Below are positions 44,345 through 56,994 of a stretch of 64,000 nucleotides of DNA, in pieces (position 1 is the first letter of the stretch; each line of letters begins with the position of its first letter). This DNA is from Amphiura filiformis. Taxonomy: Eukaryota; Echinodermata; Ophiuroidea; Amphilepidida; Amphiuridae. The stretch covers positions 66,853,292-66,917,291 of the forward strand of contig NC_092628.1 of assembly GCF_039555335.1 (NCBI RefSeq). The letters run 5' to 3'. Both the position numbers and the translations under genes were made by a program. The notes under the pieces are model-generated. The model did no database searches and was not told the origin of the DNA. It saw nothing but the letters and a program-made list of their open reading frames with translations.

Positions 44345-47300
44345 GTAAGTGGAAAAAATAAAAATTATAATTTGTATGAAACCCTATAAAAATAAAGTAC
44401 GAGATGATAGATGACGCGTGTGTAAATATTTTTAAACAGATTAAAAAAATGTTTTGTTATGTATATTTTGCTTATATGTTATTTATGTTATGTTATGTGA
44501 TGTGATGTGGTGTGATGTTATGTTATGTTATGTTATGTTATGTTATTTTATGTTATGTTATGTTATGTTATGCTATGTTATGTTATGTTATGTTATGCTG
44601 TGTTGTGTTGTGTTGTGTTATGTTTATTCCTTCCTTGTTATCTTGTTTTAAAATACAACGTTTGTCTCATTTCGTGTTTTTTTTATTTGAAGATTACTAA
44701 AATAAATGAGCAGTAAGACAAGTTGTTTCTTTCATATCTTTCATAACAGGTTATCGCTATAATTGGGATTATATACTTTGGTTACAGTGCAGCAGTGATT
44801 GGTGTGGTGAAAGGTAATTTATTCTATATAAAAACGTGTATCAAAGCGCTTTATACCGGTATACATTTTAATCCTCTGTCGAAAGAGTATACCCCAAATT
44901 ATTGGCATGTTGAAGGGGGGGTGGGCGGGCTGGGGGGAGGCAAGCGTTATTTGGCGGGCCGAGATGGGGGCATGCGATTTTTGGCGGGCCGTTCGGAAAT
45001 TTACCCCCCCGACTCATAATTATTGAGCAGCCCCTAATCATCTCTTCACAATGGAAATTTTCATTTTAGATTAAGCATTTCAATTGGAATAATTCCGGGG
45101 AATAATTCTGTTTAAAATATTTCTTCCATTTCGCCTGGGCTACTTCACCATAATGTCGCATTCTATAACAGGCCTGTTCTATAGCAGCTGGTCCATGAAG
45201 CTCCGTGTATAGGGGGGACCGGGGCAAGTCCGCACTCGGGGCAAGTCCGCCCACCCCATGTTTCTGATCTCGTGACTGCTGGAAAAGTACAATGATGATG
45301 TAATTAGCTGGCACACGTCATAACTAAGTACCCAAGAAAACAAGACAGTCTGACACATCTCGCCACAGAAATTATCGTCAATAAAAATTCCCTTTAAAAG
45401 GGAAAGCCAGCCTCAATGTAGAAGAGGTCTTGTAATTAGTTTTGGTCAATGTGAAAGGCATTTTTAGGATCACGCTTACATCCATGTTACATGACAGTCC
45501 ACCAAACCATCAACGATGAGAACATGTACACTGAAACAGCAGAAAACATTAATTCCTCATCTCATGTCAACTCTTAATTCATTACTCCAAATTGTTCTGG
45601 TACTGGTCTGTTTTGTGTTTGTTTTTTGGTTTTTGGTTTTCTTTTTGTCTTTTCAGCTTTTTACCCACGATATCTCAATTTCCAATTTTGTAATACCAGA
45701 ACTTACGAACTCAATATCTTCGCTTAGGAGTGTCCGATTTCACTGCTTTCGATATACCATGTCACAAATACACTGCCGGTTTGAGTTAACTTACATGTAC
45801 ATTTTATTTTAAAATAACTTGATATTAATTCGCAATGTATAGTTTAAGCCTACTATATTATAATAAATAGTGGCCAGCACAAAGGACTGATTTACTCACT
45901 ACAATCTTCACTCTTAAACTGTGTTTTTCTGAATGTGCTGATCATGTTGATTGCTAGTCGGAAACTCCTGCGAAGCTATGGACATGGCATCTTACCTACT
46001 CCATTCTATAACAGTCTGCCTAGTGCCTTGTGTGTTTTCTCTTCAATCATTTTGTTGAATGTAATTTTATGAATCAAATAAAAAAGATAGAAAGTGACTT
46101 CAAATAATTTATGTGTCTTTTTATTTATACTAAAGAAGTTATTAAATTAATAAAGTAAGACAATTTATTTATCTATAAGTGCATGTCAAATGGGGTACAT
46201 TGTTCAATACTATAGGCCTACATGCACAAAACTGATGTTTATGATAGCAACCATTTCATCAATAACATTTTCAGTCATTTTTATCCATAAAACGACACAG
46301 GATATGATAGATAAATACTTTCACATCAATGGTCCATATGATCACAGATTGTTGAGAATCTGTGATATGATGAAGATTTTGATTCTATAGATCTGTTATC
46401 AACATGATATCACGCTGTTCAGTGGTCAAGGAGTAAGGACCCACGGTCAAGGACACTGATATGACATCATAGGTGATGTAATTTTCTTCTGCTGACCATA
46501 TGATGCTGTATATTAACTATTATTGTTACATTTAGGCCTATACCTAGAACTTTTAAAGTCATAATTGGTTCAAACATAACTTTGGTAATACTCATTCGTT
46601 TTCATTCGTTGAAACGGCAAAACATACTTACTTTTCCTTACAAATCGAATAACAATAATTTTAAAACATTCCACTTCAAAAAGTAAAATAAAATAATTCT
46701 TACCAATACCAATAAAGTTAATCTCTTGAGCATACAAACCCAATCTCAGAAATAGATACCAGCCCGCGTATGGGCTGGCGATAATCTCTTGAGCATACAA
46801 ACCCAATCTCAGAAATAGATACCAGCCCGCGTATGGCCTGGCGAAAACGTTTTTGAGTCAAGGAAGTTTACATTTTTGAAATTAGTAATATTGTAATAAT
46901 CTCAAGACCTTGCAGAGACGGTTTTCGTTATTATATTTATTTGGAAGGTGAACGTTTTGCCCAACATATTATGCAATTAAAAGATTGACATATTGTGTTT
47001 AGTAGGCATAACACGAGTTAAAGAAAAAAAAGTAGCGTTGGGGCAAGTCCGCCCTGTATGTGAAGGGGCAAGTCCGCCCTGTATTTTCCCCAGGCGGACT
47101 CCCGGAGCGGATTCGCCCCATCGGTGTATTATGCAAAATATTGATAATAGTACCTTTAAGAAGAGTAAAACTAAAGACTCTCTTAAGGGTAAAAAATATG
47201 CACTGAAAAAAAAACACTGAAACAAAATAGTTAAGAGTATAAGCCTATTGAGTAGCATGCTTTATTAATAAAAAGCTTCAAAATGTAGGTTAAGCGTCTG

Positions 47301-50300
47301 ACCCATCAGATGCAAGTGTTTTTTGCGTGTTCAATTTCAATGAAATGCTGCCCAAAGCCCCATCTATCATGATTTCATTAACATGATTATGATGATTATG
47401 ACAATAATGTGAAATGATGCAGCTTATCGATAAAATGGATCTTTTCTTTTAATATGTTGATATAATGCTTTTTATAACAGTCCTACTTTTCAAAGAGAAC
47501 ATTTTAATACCCTGTATTTGGGATATTCCATTTAAAATCCACACCGTACACCCCAGCTGAAACTTGATTATAAATACGGTTGAATTTGGCCTAAATTAGA
47601 CAATATTTTGTATGGAATTCTAAAACCTTCTACACCTTTTCTACCTTTTATGGATGAAAGTGGTTGGATCATCTGGATTTGGTTTCAATTCCAAAATCTT
47701 CCACAGTTGGGAGTGTGGTTTTCAAATAGAACAGTCCATTGTTTGTAATTATGAGGCCATTAACAAATTAATCTATCGTGAGTAATGATCTGATCTGATG
47801 ATGAACATGTATAAACATGTATTTGAGCATTATAGGTCAACGTTAAAACATAATTCAAGTTGCTCATTTACTGCCAAATGCTATAGCAAATACCGATGTC
47901 ATATCTGATATAGAAACAATAAACCCGTACTATTGGTATAGTCAGGGAGCGGAGAAGGTTAATGTTTTTAATGTGGGAGTGAAATTATGTTTTGAACTTA
48001 CCTCCCTGGATTTTGCACAAAAAGGGGGTATAACGGAAATAAAAATTCTGTGCAGACATGTGGGGTACGGGGTGGGGTATATTTGAAAAATTGTACGATC
48101 ATGGTTATCCACTAGAATGTAGGCCTGTATTAGCCCATCACAACCTCTCTACAACGTGCAGCGAGAAGCATAGAATTCTTTATTTTTATACTTCCTGTTT
48201 GATAAAAAAAAACTGTAGTTTGCATGTGCACGTCTTTTGACATACTAAATAAAAGATTAATTATCCAAAATGATCGGCTGCGCAAAATGGGAACTAGTCT
48301 TTCGTTTGAAATCTAAACAAGAACTGTCTTTGAAAAAAGACAACGCAGTTTATATTAAATTAAATTAATATTTAATTAAACAGGCATGAGAATTTTCAGG
48401 TTACGACCTGAATTCACGTTTTTGTTGTCCAAATTTATTCAATTTTGTTATTTTTAGCCTGTTTTTAGGACTTTTGGTCATTTTCACTCTACTTTTCAGG
48501 GCTTTTTTATGATGTTCAATTTTGTTTTTAGAATAGTTCATCATGCCTGATTAAACGACTATGCTAGGGTTTACTACTGTAGCTAAATGGTTAACTACTA
48601 ATATTATATCTATAATGTCTGTGTGCTAGCTTTCTGATAAATTGAGCGATTTCAATTTGATTGAAACACACGCTAATGTCAATTGAAAAGACATTGGTCC
48701 ACAAACATCATGAACATTTAAAGATATTAGAACATTTTATATAGTCTAACCATGAGGGTCTGAAGTGTAATAAGGCCAGTTGCTCAGGTTTTATAGGGTG
48801 TTTACCCTGGTGGGGCACTTAACACAAATGACCGGATTTAATCCACCCAATTGGGCAGTAACAACATCAATTTGGTGCAGACGGGACCCAGTAATGACCG
48901 ACTGAATTCTGACCATTGGCTCTTGGATTCGTCTATGAGTGAGTTCAGTCCAGGGCCGGATTTACCAGTCCAGGCCCAATATTTTTCAAGAGGAAAAAAT
49001 GATAAAAAAATTCAACAATTAAGGAAGAGGAAGTTGGAATAAGTTGTAGCTTGAAAGAGGTCATAAAATGGTGACATGCCATTCCAGTAATTACTATATT
49101 CAACTTCCTATATTATCCAGCATTCTTTAAAATCTGCATAACTTAACTTATTTATATATCTTTAATTCATTCAGCCAGGCATTATACCCCCTGCAACTAC
49201 AAAATATTTCTCACGATATAATCTATTTTAATTGTGAGGTTTGTTTATATTTGCAGTGACAAAAGACTACTAATTAAAAAAATCCAGCTTGTTTTGCCAG
49301 ATGAAACATGACTCTGTCTTAAATCTTTAAGTTCCACCATATAACTTGAAATAAACGTTAAAATTCCATATCTAATCTTTTTTTTGGGGGGGGGGGGGGA
49401 GCCGAAACCCTTACTTTGCATGACTTCTGACAATAACTGTCACTATAATGTCATATACGGCACAATTCTTAATTTCACTCTTTTGTCTTTATTTCAATGA
49501 ACTATAAAAAGGAGAATATGAAGCACCAAATATCAGAATGCGACTCAAGTAAGTCTGCATACAAATCTTTAGGATTTCTTGTCACAGACAGTGGCGTAGA
49601 TTTCTTGTTGACATTGGGGGGGATGAAGTTGGACAAAAAATCTTGAAGTATAGTCAATCCAGCACCCTTTGGCGACAAAATTAGTTTATGATATAAATGC
49701 GCGCGAAGCGCGCGAAAATTGTTGCTATTTTGAAGCTAAACTGATGAAATATGGTGTAAAAGTAGATTAAATGCGCGCGAAGCGCGCGAAAATTTGCACT
49801 TTTGGGGCTAAAATGTGCAAATATGAGGTTAATTTGGTCAGAAACCCATTATCAGGCGTCAACATTGGGGGGATGATTGTATGGACCACCCCCCCCTGGC
49901 AAAATATGGGGGGGGGGGGGATAAATCCCCCCATCCCCCCGGGATCTACGCCTATGGTCACAGAATACAAAAAAAACACCCTTATTCCCAAAAAAAATCA
50001 AAATTTGACTTTTATTGCCAGTTATTTATGCCCGACTAGCTGTATGTTTAATTTGGCAAGATATATTTTGTTGCCAAAATACATGCTGAGTATTCTGGAA
50101 TCGGGAGTAGCTTGCTGGAGTTGTTCTATTTTGTACTGGTATCACTCAAGCTACAGGTGCATTACTTACATAATAAAAATATTAATGTGCAGTGACCTGA
50201 CAATTCATTTTCTGGATGATGGTTCCGCTTTCATACAGGTAATCATGCTTTCATACAGGTAGTCAGGCTTCAAGTTTGGCAAAATCAATACTTGCGGTGG

Positions 50301-53300
50301 AAACCGTAGACACAAAGCTTGAATTGTATTTAGGCCTACTCTTTGAAATGTCATCATAAAAGAATTATGTGTTGTTGTTTTTTGGTGTGGTTCCTTTTTT
50401 CATCTTTAGGACTGAACACATATTTACCATTTCTACAGAAACAACACATTTCTATTCAATTTCAAACCAATAGCTCGAAAATATTTTTACTTTTGTATTG
50501 ATTTGAAATATGCATTAGATCTATATTTATATATACAACACGTAGCCATGTAATTAAATTAAATTAAATTAAAAGACTCTGACTTTTACTAGTTGGAGGT
50601 TGTAATTTAATTTTTTCGCGCATTGTAATCCTGCATCTTCTGTATTTTTGATAAACCTGAATGTTCATCTGCCTCCGGGCCGGGCGATCTCATCATCTAT
50701 ATATGATCTACCCTTCCCCGTACCCGTTAATTAGGGCCGCACCAGTTGGCTTCCAGGGGGCTGGAAGTTTCTGAAAACTTCCCCACAAATGAGAAAAATA
50801 AACTTTCCCAACTATCACAATAAAAAATAATTCCCCACTGTCACTAAACTAGAGCGGTTACCGCACCATAGCTGAACCATGGGGCTGCGGCAGTCGAGAT
50901 ATAGACATGATGCAGTCATGTATACAGTAGAATTCACCACGACCTTTGCAGGACTTAAACCCCATTAAAGCTATATTAAACCAAGATAACACTCATTGAA
51001 AACAGCTCAACTGATTAAATCAGATCTTCTCTGGTTGTACACATGTTTCTGTTTTACCTGTGCGGTATCGCAATGAGCTGGTATTGTAGTTTCAGTTGGG
51101 TAACCGATTATAAAGGAAACGCAAGGGAACAATGGTATGTGGGCCTTTGTTCACGAAATGAGACAAAAGTCTGCTTATTGTTAACCAGCATTCTTGAAAA
51201 TGAGCAACATAATGATTGTTGACTTAACACGGTTTGGAAATAATTTCTTCCTATTTTTTGGTGTTATCTGTCGTTTACATATCCTTCCTAAAACACAAAA
51301 GTGCGAATACTTCCAAACACCTAAATTAGCTAAAAATTTAGGACATGTTACAAAACTATATTTTCTAGAATTTCCGAGAATAGGCCTACTTTAAATGTAG
51401 CTTGTACCGTTTTTTTGTGGCATCCTTCAGAAGTGATCGGTCCGTTACCAATATTTTCGGTCAAATCTCCATTCAATTAACACGGGGAGTTGGCTAGCTA
51501 TGCCTTGCCCTCACTCATATTTTACCAAAGTGCGAATATTTCTGAACATCTAACCTAGCTGTAATTTTAGGTCATGTTAGAGAAATATATTTGCTAGAAG
51601 TTTGGAGAATACTTTAAATATTGGCCGGTTATCTTTCACACAGTGATGTTAACTAGGCAAATGCCTATACTTCTAACATACTTCTCTTTCATTTGACACC
51701 ACTCGGGGGTCGTACCTTCTTGGCATTTCGCGACATAAAAATTACATAAAATATGAATATTGACCCAGGTCTTATGAGGAGTGTTACCCCGGTGGTGAAA
51801 TTATTTTTATTATATTCTTTACTTTGTTCTCTTTTATTTGACACCACTCGAGGGGTCATACCTTCTTGGCATTTCGAGATATAGGCCTAGGAAAAGGACC
51901 CAAAATATGCATATATTGGCCCAGGTCTTGTGAGGAGTGTCACCCCCGGTGGGGATATTATTCTTTACTTTTTTCTCTTTCATTTGACGCCACTCAAGGG
52001 GTTATATCTTCTTGGCATTTTGAGATACGAAAAGGACCCATATGAATATCGACCCGGGTCTTATGATGAGTGTCACCCCCGGGTGGGGAAATATTTTTTT
52101 ATATATATTCTATACTTCTTCCTCTTTCATTTGACACCGCTCGGGGGTTTATACCTGGCATTGTTCATTGTGGCATTTAAAGATATATGTCCATTTCAGA
52201 CCAAAAGGTTAGTGAGTAACATCATGGAAGTAAGAGACATGGAAGCTGGTCGATCCAAGGGCACACACCACTAAATAATCGTCCCATTGAAATACACGGG
52301 AAAATGCAAGAAAGTAAGTTTGTTTTTCTACCCCATGTAACAACATTTTTAATATTTTGATCAAACCAATGTCTTAAATAAAGATTAAACTTTTATTTTA
52401 ATTTAATTTTTTGGGACAAGTTAAGACAAACTTGAGAGATACGAACTCCTGAACAGCGCCATCCCGAATTTCAGCCGACACGCTCGCCTCCTTACCAGTT
52501 CCGGCCATGATATTGTTCCGAGGGCCTATTACCCATGCACATTCGATTCAGAAAATTTTCTGAACAGATATGTAATGTTGAGCTCCTATTCTATCATTTT
52601 TATCAAAACAGCGAAGAGTCACTCAAATTTGGTTCCCTCGGGACGCCGATATATTTCGCATAGGTGCTATTTTTTACCGAACTATGAAGGGTTACACCAA
52701 ATGCGGAAGGATTTAGTGTAGTGCACCCTCCAACACCTATTGAATTATTTACGTAACATTCTATAGAGGGTACGTAGGCCTATCAAGCTATTGTGATAAC
52801 AATGTAGTCAGCGTGTCTTTGATGTGGATCAGACTTGCCGCCTTTATTGCCAGTTCGTTTATTTACAGGTTTATTATTATGAGCAAAAATCGTGTTTTTC
52901 TTGATTATGTTTCAAGTATGTTGTTTTTATTCCGAAAAAAGTGACAGGGATGTTAGATTTGTAATCCATAATTACAGAAATCCAATCAAAATATCGATTT
53001 CTACCCTATACTTACAGATTTTCTTAAACTTCAAAATATAGGAAATCATGCATTTACGTCTCAAACCGCTAATTAGCGGTAATAATTGATATGCGCACTT
53101 GGCACATGCGTTACATTATAAAATTAATCCCGCATCTATTTGTGTGCCCGGGGCTGCCCGAAATTGCTGTTGACCAGAATGTTCCAGAGTCGGGTATTAT
53201 TTTTACATTCTGCGTAAAATAAATTGTATTTCATTTCATTTTCTGTTTTAAAACTGCTATCTGAGAGTCTAGCATATATTCATTTAATCGGTAGGTTTTC

Positions 53301-56300
53301 ACATAATTACATACTTTTAATAAAATTGTATAAATAAACTGATAGCATTCTGACCATTACGTAGGGATTTTTATAAAATCTGTTTGTGTTCATAAAACTA
53401 GTCATGCACTGCGGTAATATAACACAGCCCATTGTCAGGACTTAGTACACGACCTCGTACTGCTATTGATTTTAAGCGGGAACTTTGATTTTAGACATGG
53501 TACACGTTGACCATGCGTTGACTCAATTGTTCCACTTTCACCTGTACTGCTTTTGTTCAGTATCGCGGCAAGTATGATACTCACTTTGATGTAGTATTTG
53601 ACCAGCTTCCATGTGTATTACTTCCATGGTAACATACACTATTATAGGCTGATCCCATTTCATGTTTCAGCAAAAATGTCAACTCTGTAGGGCTTTGGCT
53701 GTACAATAATCCATGAAAAAACTTGTGTAAAAAGGAATGGGCCCCCAATGGGAGCTTTGATGTGATGTGCTGAAATCCGGGGGGGTGGGCACTCCCACTT
53801 TGGAGGTGAGGCGTATGATATGTAGGGCTGTTAAGACCCCCTTTTTCACCATCGCTGTCACCCAAAGACCCCATTACCAGCACATGCTCTGTCACCCAAA
53901 GACCCCATGTTTTTCCTTTAGATCTGTCCCAAAGACCCTTATATTTCCATCTGAACACTGATTTGGTTAATTCTTTTGAAATAAACCATTTGAAGCCATA
54001 GAACTAGAAATTCAATTTTCGAGGCTTCTTTTTGGCTCTCACCCAAAGATTAATTTTCAAATAAAGTCATATTCTCACCTAATGCCTCCTAGTTTAGATC
54101 CAAACGGTTCGTCTCTCCATCGACCCCCTATATTTTATAAATGTTGCTCTCATCGAATGCCAAAACTCATGCTCTCATCCTTACAATGACCCCATATTTG
54201 TTATTTTGCTCCCACCGGATGCCCCGTACTGCCCAGCCATATACACATATCCATTTCACATTGAAGAGTCACCCCCGTTTTGTTTTTGTTTGTTTGTTTC
54301 TTTCTTTGTTTTTGGGGCAGTTCTCGTTCTGATCTTATCATTGTGAGATAAGTTGATATTGAAGTATGAATTTCAAAAAGGGGCTATGAAGTAGACTTGA
54401 ATGGGGTCTTTGGGTGACAGCGATGGTGAAAAGGGGGGTCTTAACAGCCCTACATACGCGTCACCTCCAAAGTGAGAGTGACCAGGCCCGTACGCAGGGG
54501 GTGCGGTGGTGGGTCGCAAAAACGTTCAAAAATATGACAATTTGCGAGCGTATCGAGCAAAAAAACAGGTTTTTTACACCTTTTTTTTGGCCAAAAAAAG
54601 GTCCAAATTTTTGAGGAAAAGTCCACTTTTTACAAAATCGCCCCCTTTAGAAAAAAGGTCCACTTTTTCAAAATCAGCACCCCATCCCCTTCCAAAAAAA
54701 TCCTGTGTACGGGCTCAGTGACTCCCACCCCCGCGGATTTCAGCGCATTACATCAAAGCTCGCATTGGGAATTTATAGGAATTTTTATATCGTTTCAATT
54801 ACAGTTCAATTTGGTGCCAATGGCGTGGCAATTCTCGACGCATTTTTTGCTCTCTACATCCTGGCGGTCATCATATTTATATTTGTAGTGATTGCTTGCA
54901 TTTTCGTCTTCGTGGGTATCAGCCAGGTAATTTGCACTTTTTTTTTCAATACAACAGTCACTGACAGTATTTACTGCCAAGATCTATGAGATGAGAGAAG
55001 AAATTGTGTCAATATAACCGGAATGTCCCGTTACATACTGTCTCATTTTGTTGTCAAACATTCAAATTAGTAAAATGAAGTACAACAAACTTGACAAAGA
55101 GTAAATTTCTACTTGTTGGGTGATCCCGGAGGATCATGCTTCGTTTTTGTTTAACAATTTTAGGTCTATACCGTTAGAATTGAAACAACCAATTTTATTA
55201 TCGTGGTGTATCGGCTTCATAAAATGTGCATGGCTGGGTAAACTGTGGCAGCATAGCATATCGAATTCAAAATGTCTTCAAATAATTTGTGTCATTTTTT
55301 TTTAAATTTTATTTTACACATACAGGATTCCAAAGCAATGTTGATTCCATTTATGGTGGCCGCAGGACTGCATTTGCTCTGGTACGTCCTTCTCTTTATC
55401 GTGGATGCGGTCTTCTTGGGAATGGTAAGCTATCATTGCCTACCGTTTTCCTATAGTTCGCATGGTTACGCTGATACCATTAAAGCAATGATAGATTTTT
55501 CTAAATAATCTTGATTTTTACTTCTTTAGAAAAATGTTTAAAAATTCAACAACTTGTTTACCAATAAAACAACTTGTTTAAAAGTTCCAATTTAACAACT
55601 TGTTTAAAAGTTTAAACAACTTATTTAAAAGTTCAAGTAACATTTGTTGAAATTTTTAAACAAGTTGTTTAATTTTAGTTTTAAACAAGGTTGAGCAATG
55701 CACATGGTAAGCAGTAGTTGTTTAAAGTCATGCAAGTTGTTAAAACTTAATAAACAACATTGTTTAAAACCTATTAAGGCCTATTATTCAACCTTTTAAG
55801 ACAACATGTTATAACAAAAAACTGAACAATGTTGCTTAAAACTTTAAACAACAACCCTTTAAACAACGTCTTTTTAAACAGCAAAATTTTAAACAGTGTT
55901 TTAACAGTGAAGATTCCGAGACTTATTCAAAAAATCTCAGATTTGTCAAATACATTTATACAGTTTATTAATTAGTCGTGTAAAATTGAAAAGATCTTGA
56001 ACGTGTATTTTTTTAAATTTAAATAGAGTTCAGCTATTTTATTCAATCAAATGTTGAATAATCCAGAACTCGGACATGGTGCTGAAACGATATATATATA
56101 TTGAGTTGGTGATCCGTGACACTGAAAATCTGCAAATGTATATAAGAACAAAGTATAATAAAATTTAAAATATTCGAGGGAATAATACAAATGCATGCAG
56201 CTTCAAATGTATGTAATGGCCCAGTTAACAAACATGGTAGAAACCTGTACGTTTTACAAAAGTGTTGTTGTTTCAGCCCTCTTTGTAACATATATTACTC

Positions 56301-56583
56301 AAGAACCACAGGACCTATAAAGTATTAGTATATCTGTGATCCTGATGGTCTGTGCATATTTGAATTCTTCTACATGGTCAATGCAATTTTTGCCAAAGCT
56401 CACTACCATTCACAAGATGCTGTGAACTTCCAAATCGCACCAGTCATGACAGTTTAAAATAGTTGCTAACCTTAAACTTAAAGGTATATCTTTCTATTCT
56501 TCCAGATAGGTGGAGATATCCTGTACTATGGATATGCTTATTTAGCAACAATCATTCTTCTGATACCGTTCCTCATCGGTGAT
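44273..56583 (+). CDS. Gene B: LAPTM-like four-helix membrane protein (partial gene span, spliced)
   Basis: Five exons with GT-AG junctions that stay in frame: 44273-44344, 44750-44813, 54805-54926, 55326-55424 and 56506-56583, giving 145 residues so far. Intron phases (0, 1, 0, 0, 0) equal those of gene A. It starts with CCCCGVRQGS and has four hydrophobic segments, the last ending FLIGD before a gtgagt donor. The exons coding the cytosolic tail and stop were not found up to 64000, so the gene either continues past the window or has lost its 3' end. Intron 2 is about 10 kb and holds MITEs and tandem repeats. Role inferred from gene A: lysosomal or endosomal membrane protein. Confidence 0.75.
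44470..44625. repeat. (TTATG)n microsatellite
   Basis: About 25 imperfect copies of ttatg, with gtgat and ttgtg variants, inside gene B intron 1. The open frames through it are repeat artefacts. Confidence 0.92.
44750..44813 (+). CDS. Gene B exon 2
   Basis: Acceptor ctttcataacag; codes VIAIIGIIYFGYSAAVIGVV and K plus one base; donor gtaatt, phase 1. It completes helix 1. VIA-x-x-GI at its start matches gene A exon 2. Confidence 0.82.
44910..45015. mobile_element. GC-rich element fragment with ggcgggccg words
   Basis: The phrase tttggcgggccg occurs twice (about 44950 and 44980) between G and C runs. It resembles the interiors of the G-rich MITEs elsewhere, but no termini are defined. Confidence 0.4.
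45205..45260. repeat. ggggcaagtccgc repeat, two copies
   Basis: ggggcaagtccgc occurs at about 45221 and 45237, and again twice at 47036-47085. Together with the later copies it may mark the ends of one element of about 1.9 kb. Confidence 0.5.
45261..46718. other. Gene B intron 2, unassigned part
   Basis: No recognised coding sequence or repeat boundaries. Confidence 0.45.
46719..46844. repeat. 63-bp direct repeat, two copies
   Basis: Units start at taatctcttgagcataca (46719 and 46782) and each contains a hairpin built on ccagcccgcgtatgggctgg; the second copy has one change in that stem. Confidence 0.85.
47036..47125. repeat. ggggcaagtccgccctgta direct repeats
   Basis: Two copies (about 47040 and 47065), followed by an inverted version (ggcggact...cggattcgcccc). 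Confidence 0.55.
47126..49580. other. Gene B intron 2, unassigned part
   Basis: Mostly unrecognised. At about 48952 the words cagggccggatttaccagtc look like a TE terminus, but no partner was found. A G-run lies at 49385-49400. Confidence 0.4.
49589..49956. mobile_element. CAGTGGCGTAGAT hAT-like MITE, complete
   Basis: Starts cagtggcgtagat and ends with the complement atctacgcctatg, flanked by the exact 8-bp duplication gtcacaga (49581-49588 and 49957-49964). Inside, a block containing gcgcgcgaagcgcgcgaaaa occurs twice (about 49699 and 49772). Confidence 0.88.
49965..50904. other. Gene B intron 2, unassigned part
   Basis: AT-rich DNA with a short attaa repeat near 50555-50572. No features recognised. 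Confidence 0.4.
50905..51665. repeat. Dispersed repeat D, copy 1
   Basis: Matches 59255-60540 over about 760 bp, from catgatgcagtcatgt through ggttgtacacatgt to gtgatgttaactaggcaaat. Copy 2 carries an extra 508-bp insertion. It contains no coding motifs. Confidence 0.8.
51690..52185. repeat. Tandem repeat, four copies of about 145 bp
   Basis: Each unit carries ctttcatttgacaccactcg, a run of g, taccttcttggcattt and ggtcttatgaggagtgt. Units begin near 51690, 51835, 51980 and 52125. Confidence 0.8.
52443..52508 (-). CDS. Candidate first exon of an unknown gene
   Basis: The minus strand reads MAGTGKEASVSAEIRDGAVQ then EF up to a gtatct donor-like site. Composition is coding-like (GC-rich codons in an AT-rich setting). 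If not spliced, the frame continues 14 codons to a stop. No family is recognised, and a downstream exon was not found. Confidence 0.3.
52509..53735. other. Gene B intron 2, unassigned part
   Basis: No recognised feature. Confidence 0.4.
53740..54775. mobile_element. Large inverted repeat containing a CACTC-type MITE
   Basis: The left arm (gggagctttgatgtgatgtg at 53751, then gctgaaatccgggg, gggcactcccactttggagg and the gggctgttaagacccc block) pairs with the right arm, split as 54395-54480 and 54715-54775. The interior carries caaagacccc and caccgaatgcc words of the hAT-like MITE family at 7135. Confidence 0.7.
54481..54714. mobile_element. Nested CAGGCCCGTAC-type element
   Basis: Starts caggcccgtacgcag and ends gtgtacgggctc, an imperfect inverted pair, flanked by agtgac on both sides. 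It splits the right arm of the surrounding inverted repeat. The interior repeats ggtccactttttcaaaa-like phrases. Confidence 0.6.
54805..54926 (+). CDS. Gene B exon 3
   Basis: Acceptor gtttcaattacag; begins QFGANGVAILDAFFALYILA, continues through a strongly hydrophobic helix and ends VGISQ at a gtaatt donor, phase 0. It aligns with gene A exon 3, which ends VGINQ, but with a shorter luminal loop. It lies 30 bp beyond the edge of a fold-back repeat. Confidence 0.83.
55326..55424 (+). CDS. Gene B exon 4
   Basis: Acceptor tttacacatacag; 33 codons beginning DSKAMLIPFMVAAGLHLLWY; donor gtaagc, phase 0. Same length and key residues as gene A exon 4. Confidence 0.87.
55535..55912. repeat. aacaacttgtttaaaag repeat block
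   Basis: Irregular direct and inverted copies of aacaacttgtttaaaa across the segment, ending in gttttaacagtg. Probably a MITE interior, in gene B intron 4. Confidence 0.55.
56506..56583 (+). CDS. Gene B exon 5
   Basis: Acceptor ctattcttccag; codes IGGDILYYGYAYLATIILLI then PFLIGD; donor gtgagt, phase 0. It is the fourth helix, the counterpart of gene A exon 5. Confidence 0.83.
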
Positions 56584-56994
56584 GTGAGTACATTAGCCTA
56601 TATTATATAGGGTGTATTTATATTTATGCGCATTTTTGATTTGGGACTATAAAGTACTGAGTTTGACCCTTTTAGGAGCACTTGAAAAACGGTGAAATCA
56701 AAACGGAAATTCTGACAAAAGTCGTTGGTCCTTATATATTCGGGCTCTACCCCAGCAGCGCACTCGAATTACCATGACCTGAACAACGTAATAACTCCAA
56801 ATATGGTTGGTCACCCCGCCCATCATTTAACCGCATCTGTTATGTAACTGGGACGAGTACGCTAGTCATCTCAATCGATTGATTTTGAGATTACATGGAT
56901 CAAAACACTTCACACTGTTGAAGTAGCTGGGTTTCGATAGACCAGTGTAAAGCGCGCTTCAGACTCCGAGTATTGTACCTGAGACTAGTCTCAG

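Noticed and set aside
44454-44716. Overlapping Cys/Met/Leu-rich open frames in three registers
   Set aside because: All are readings of the (TTATG)n microsatellite.
53581-53958. 125-codon minus-strand frame
   Set aside because: Lies across the inverted-repeat arm and the MITE-type caaagacccc repeats, with no protein family resemblance.
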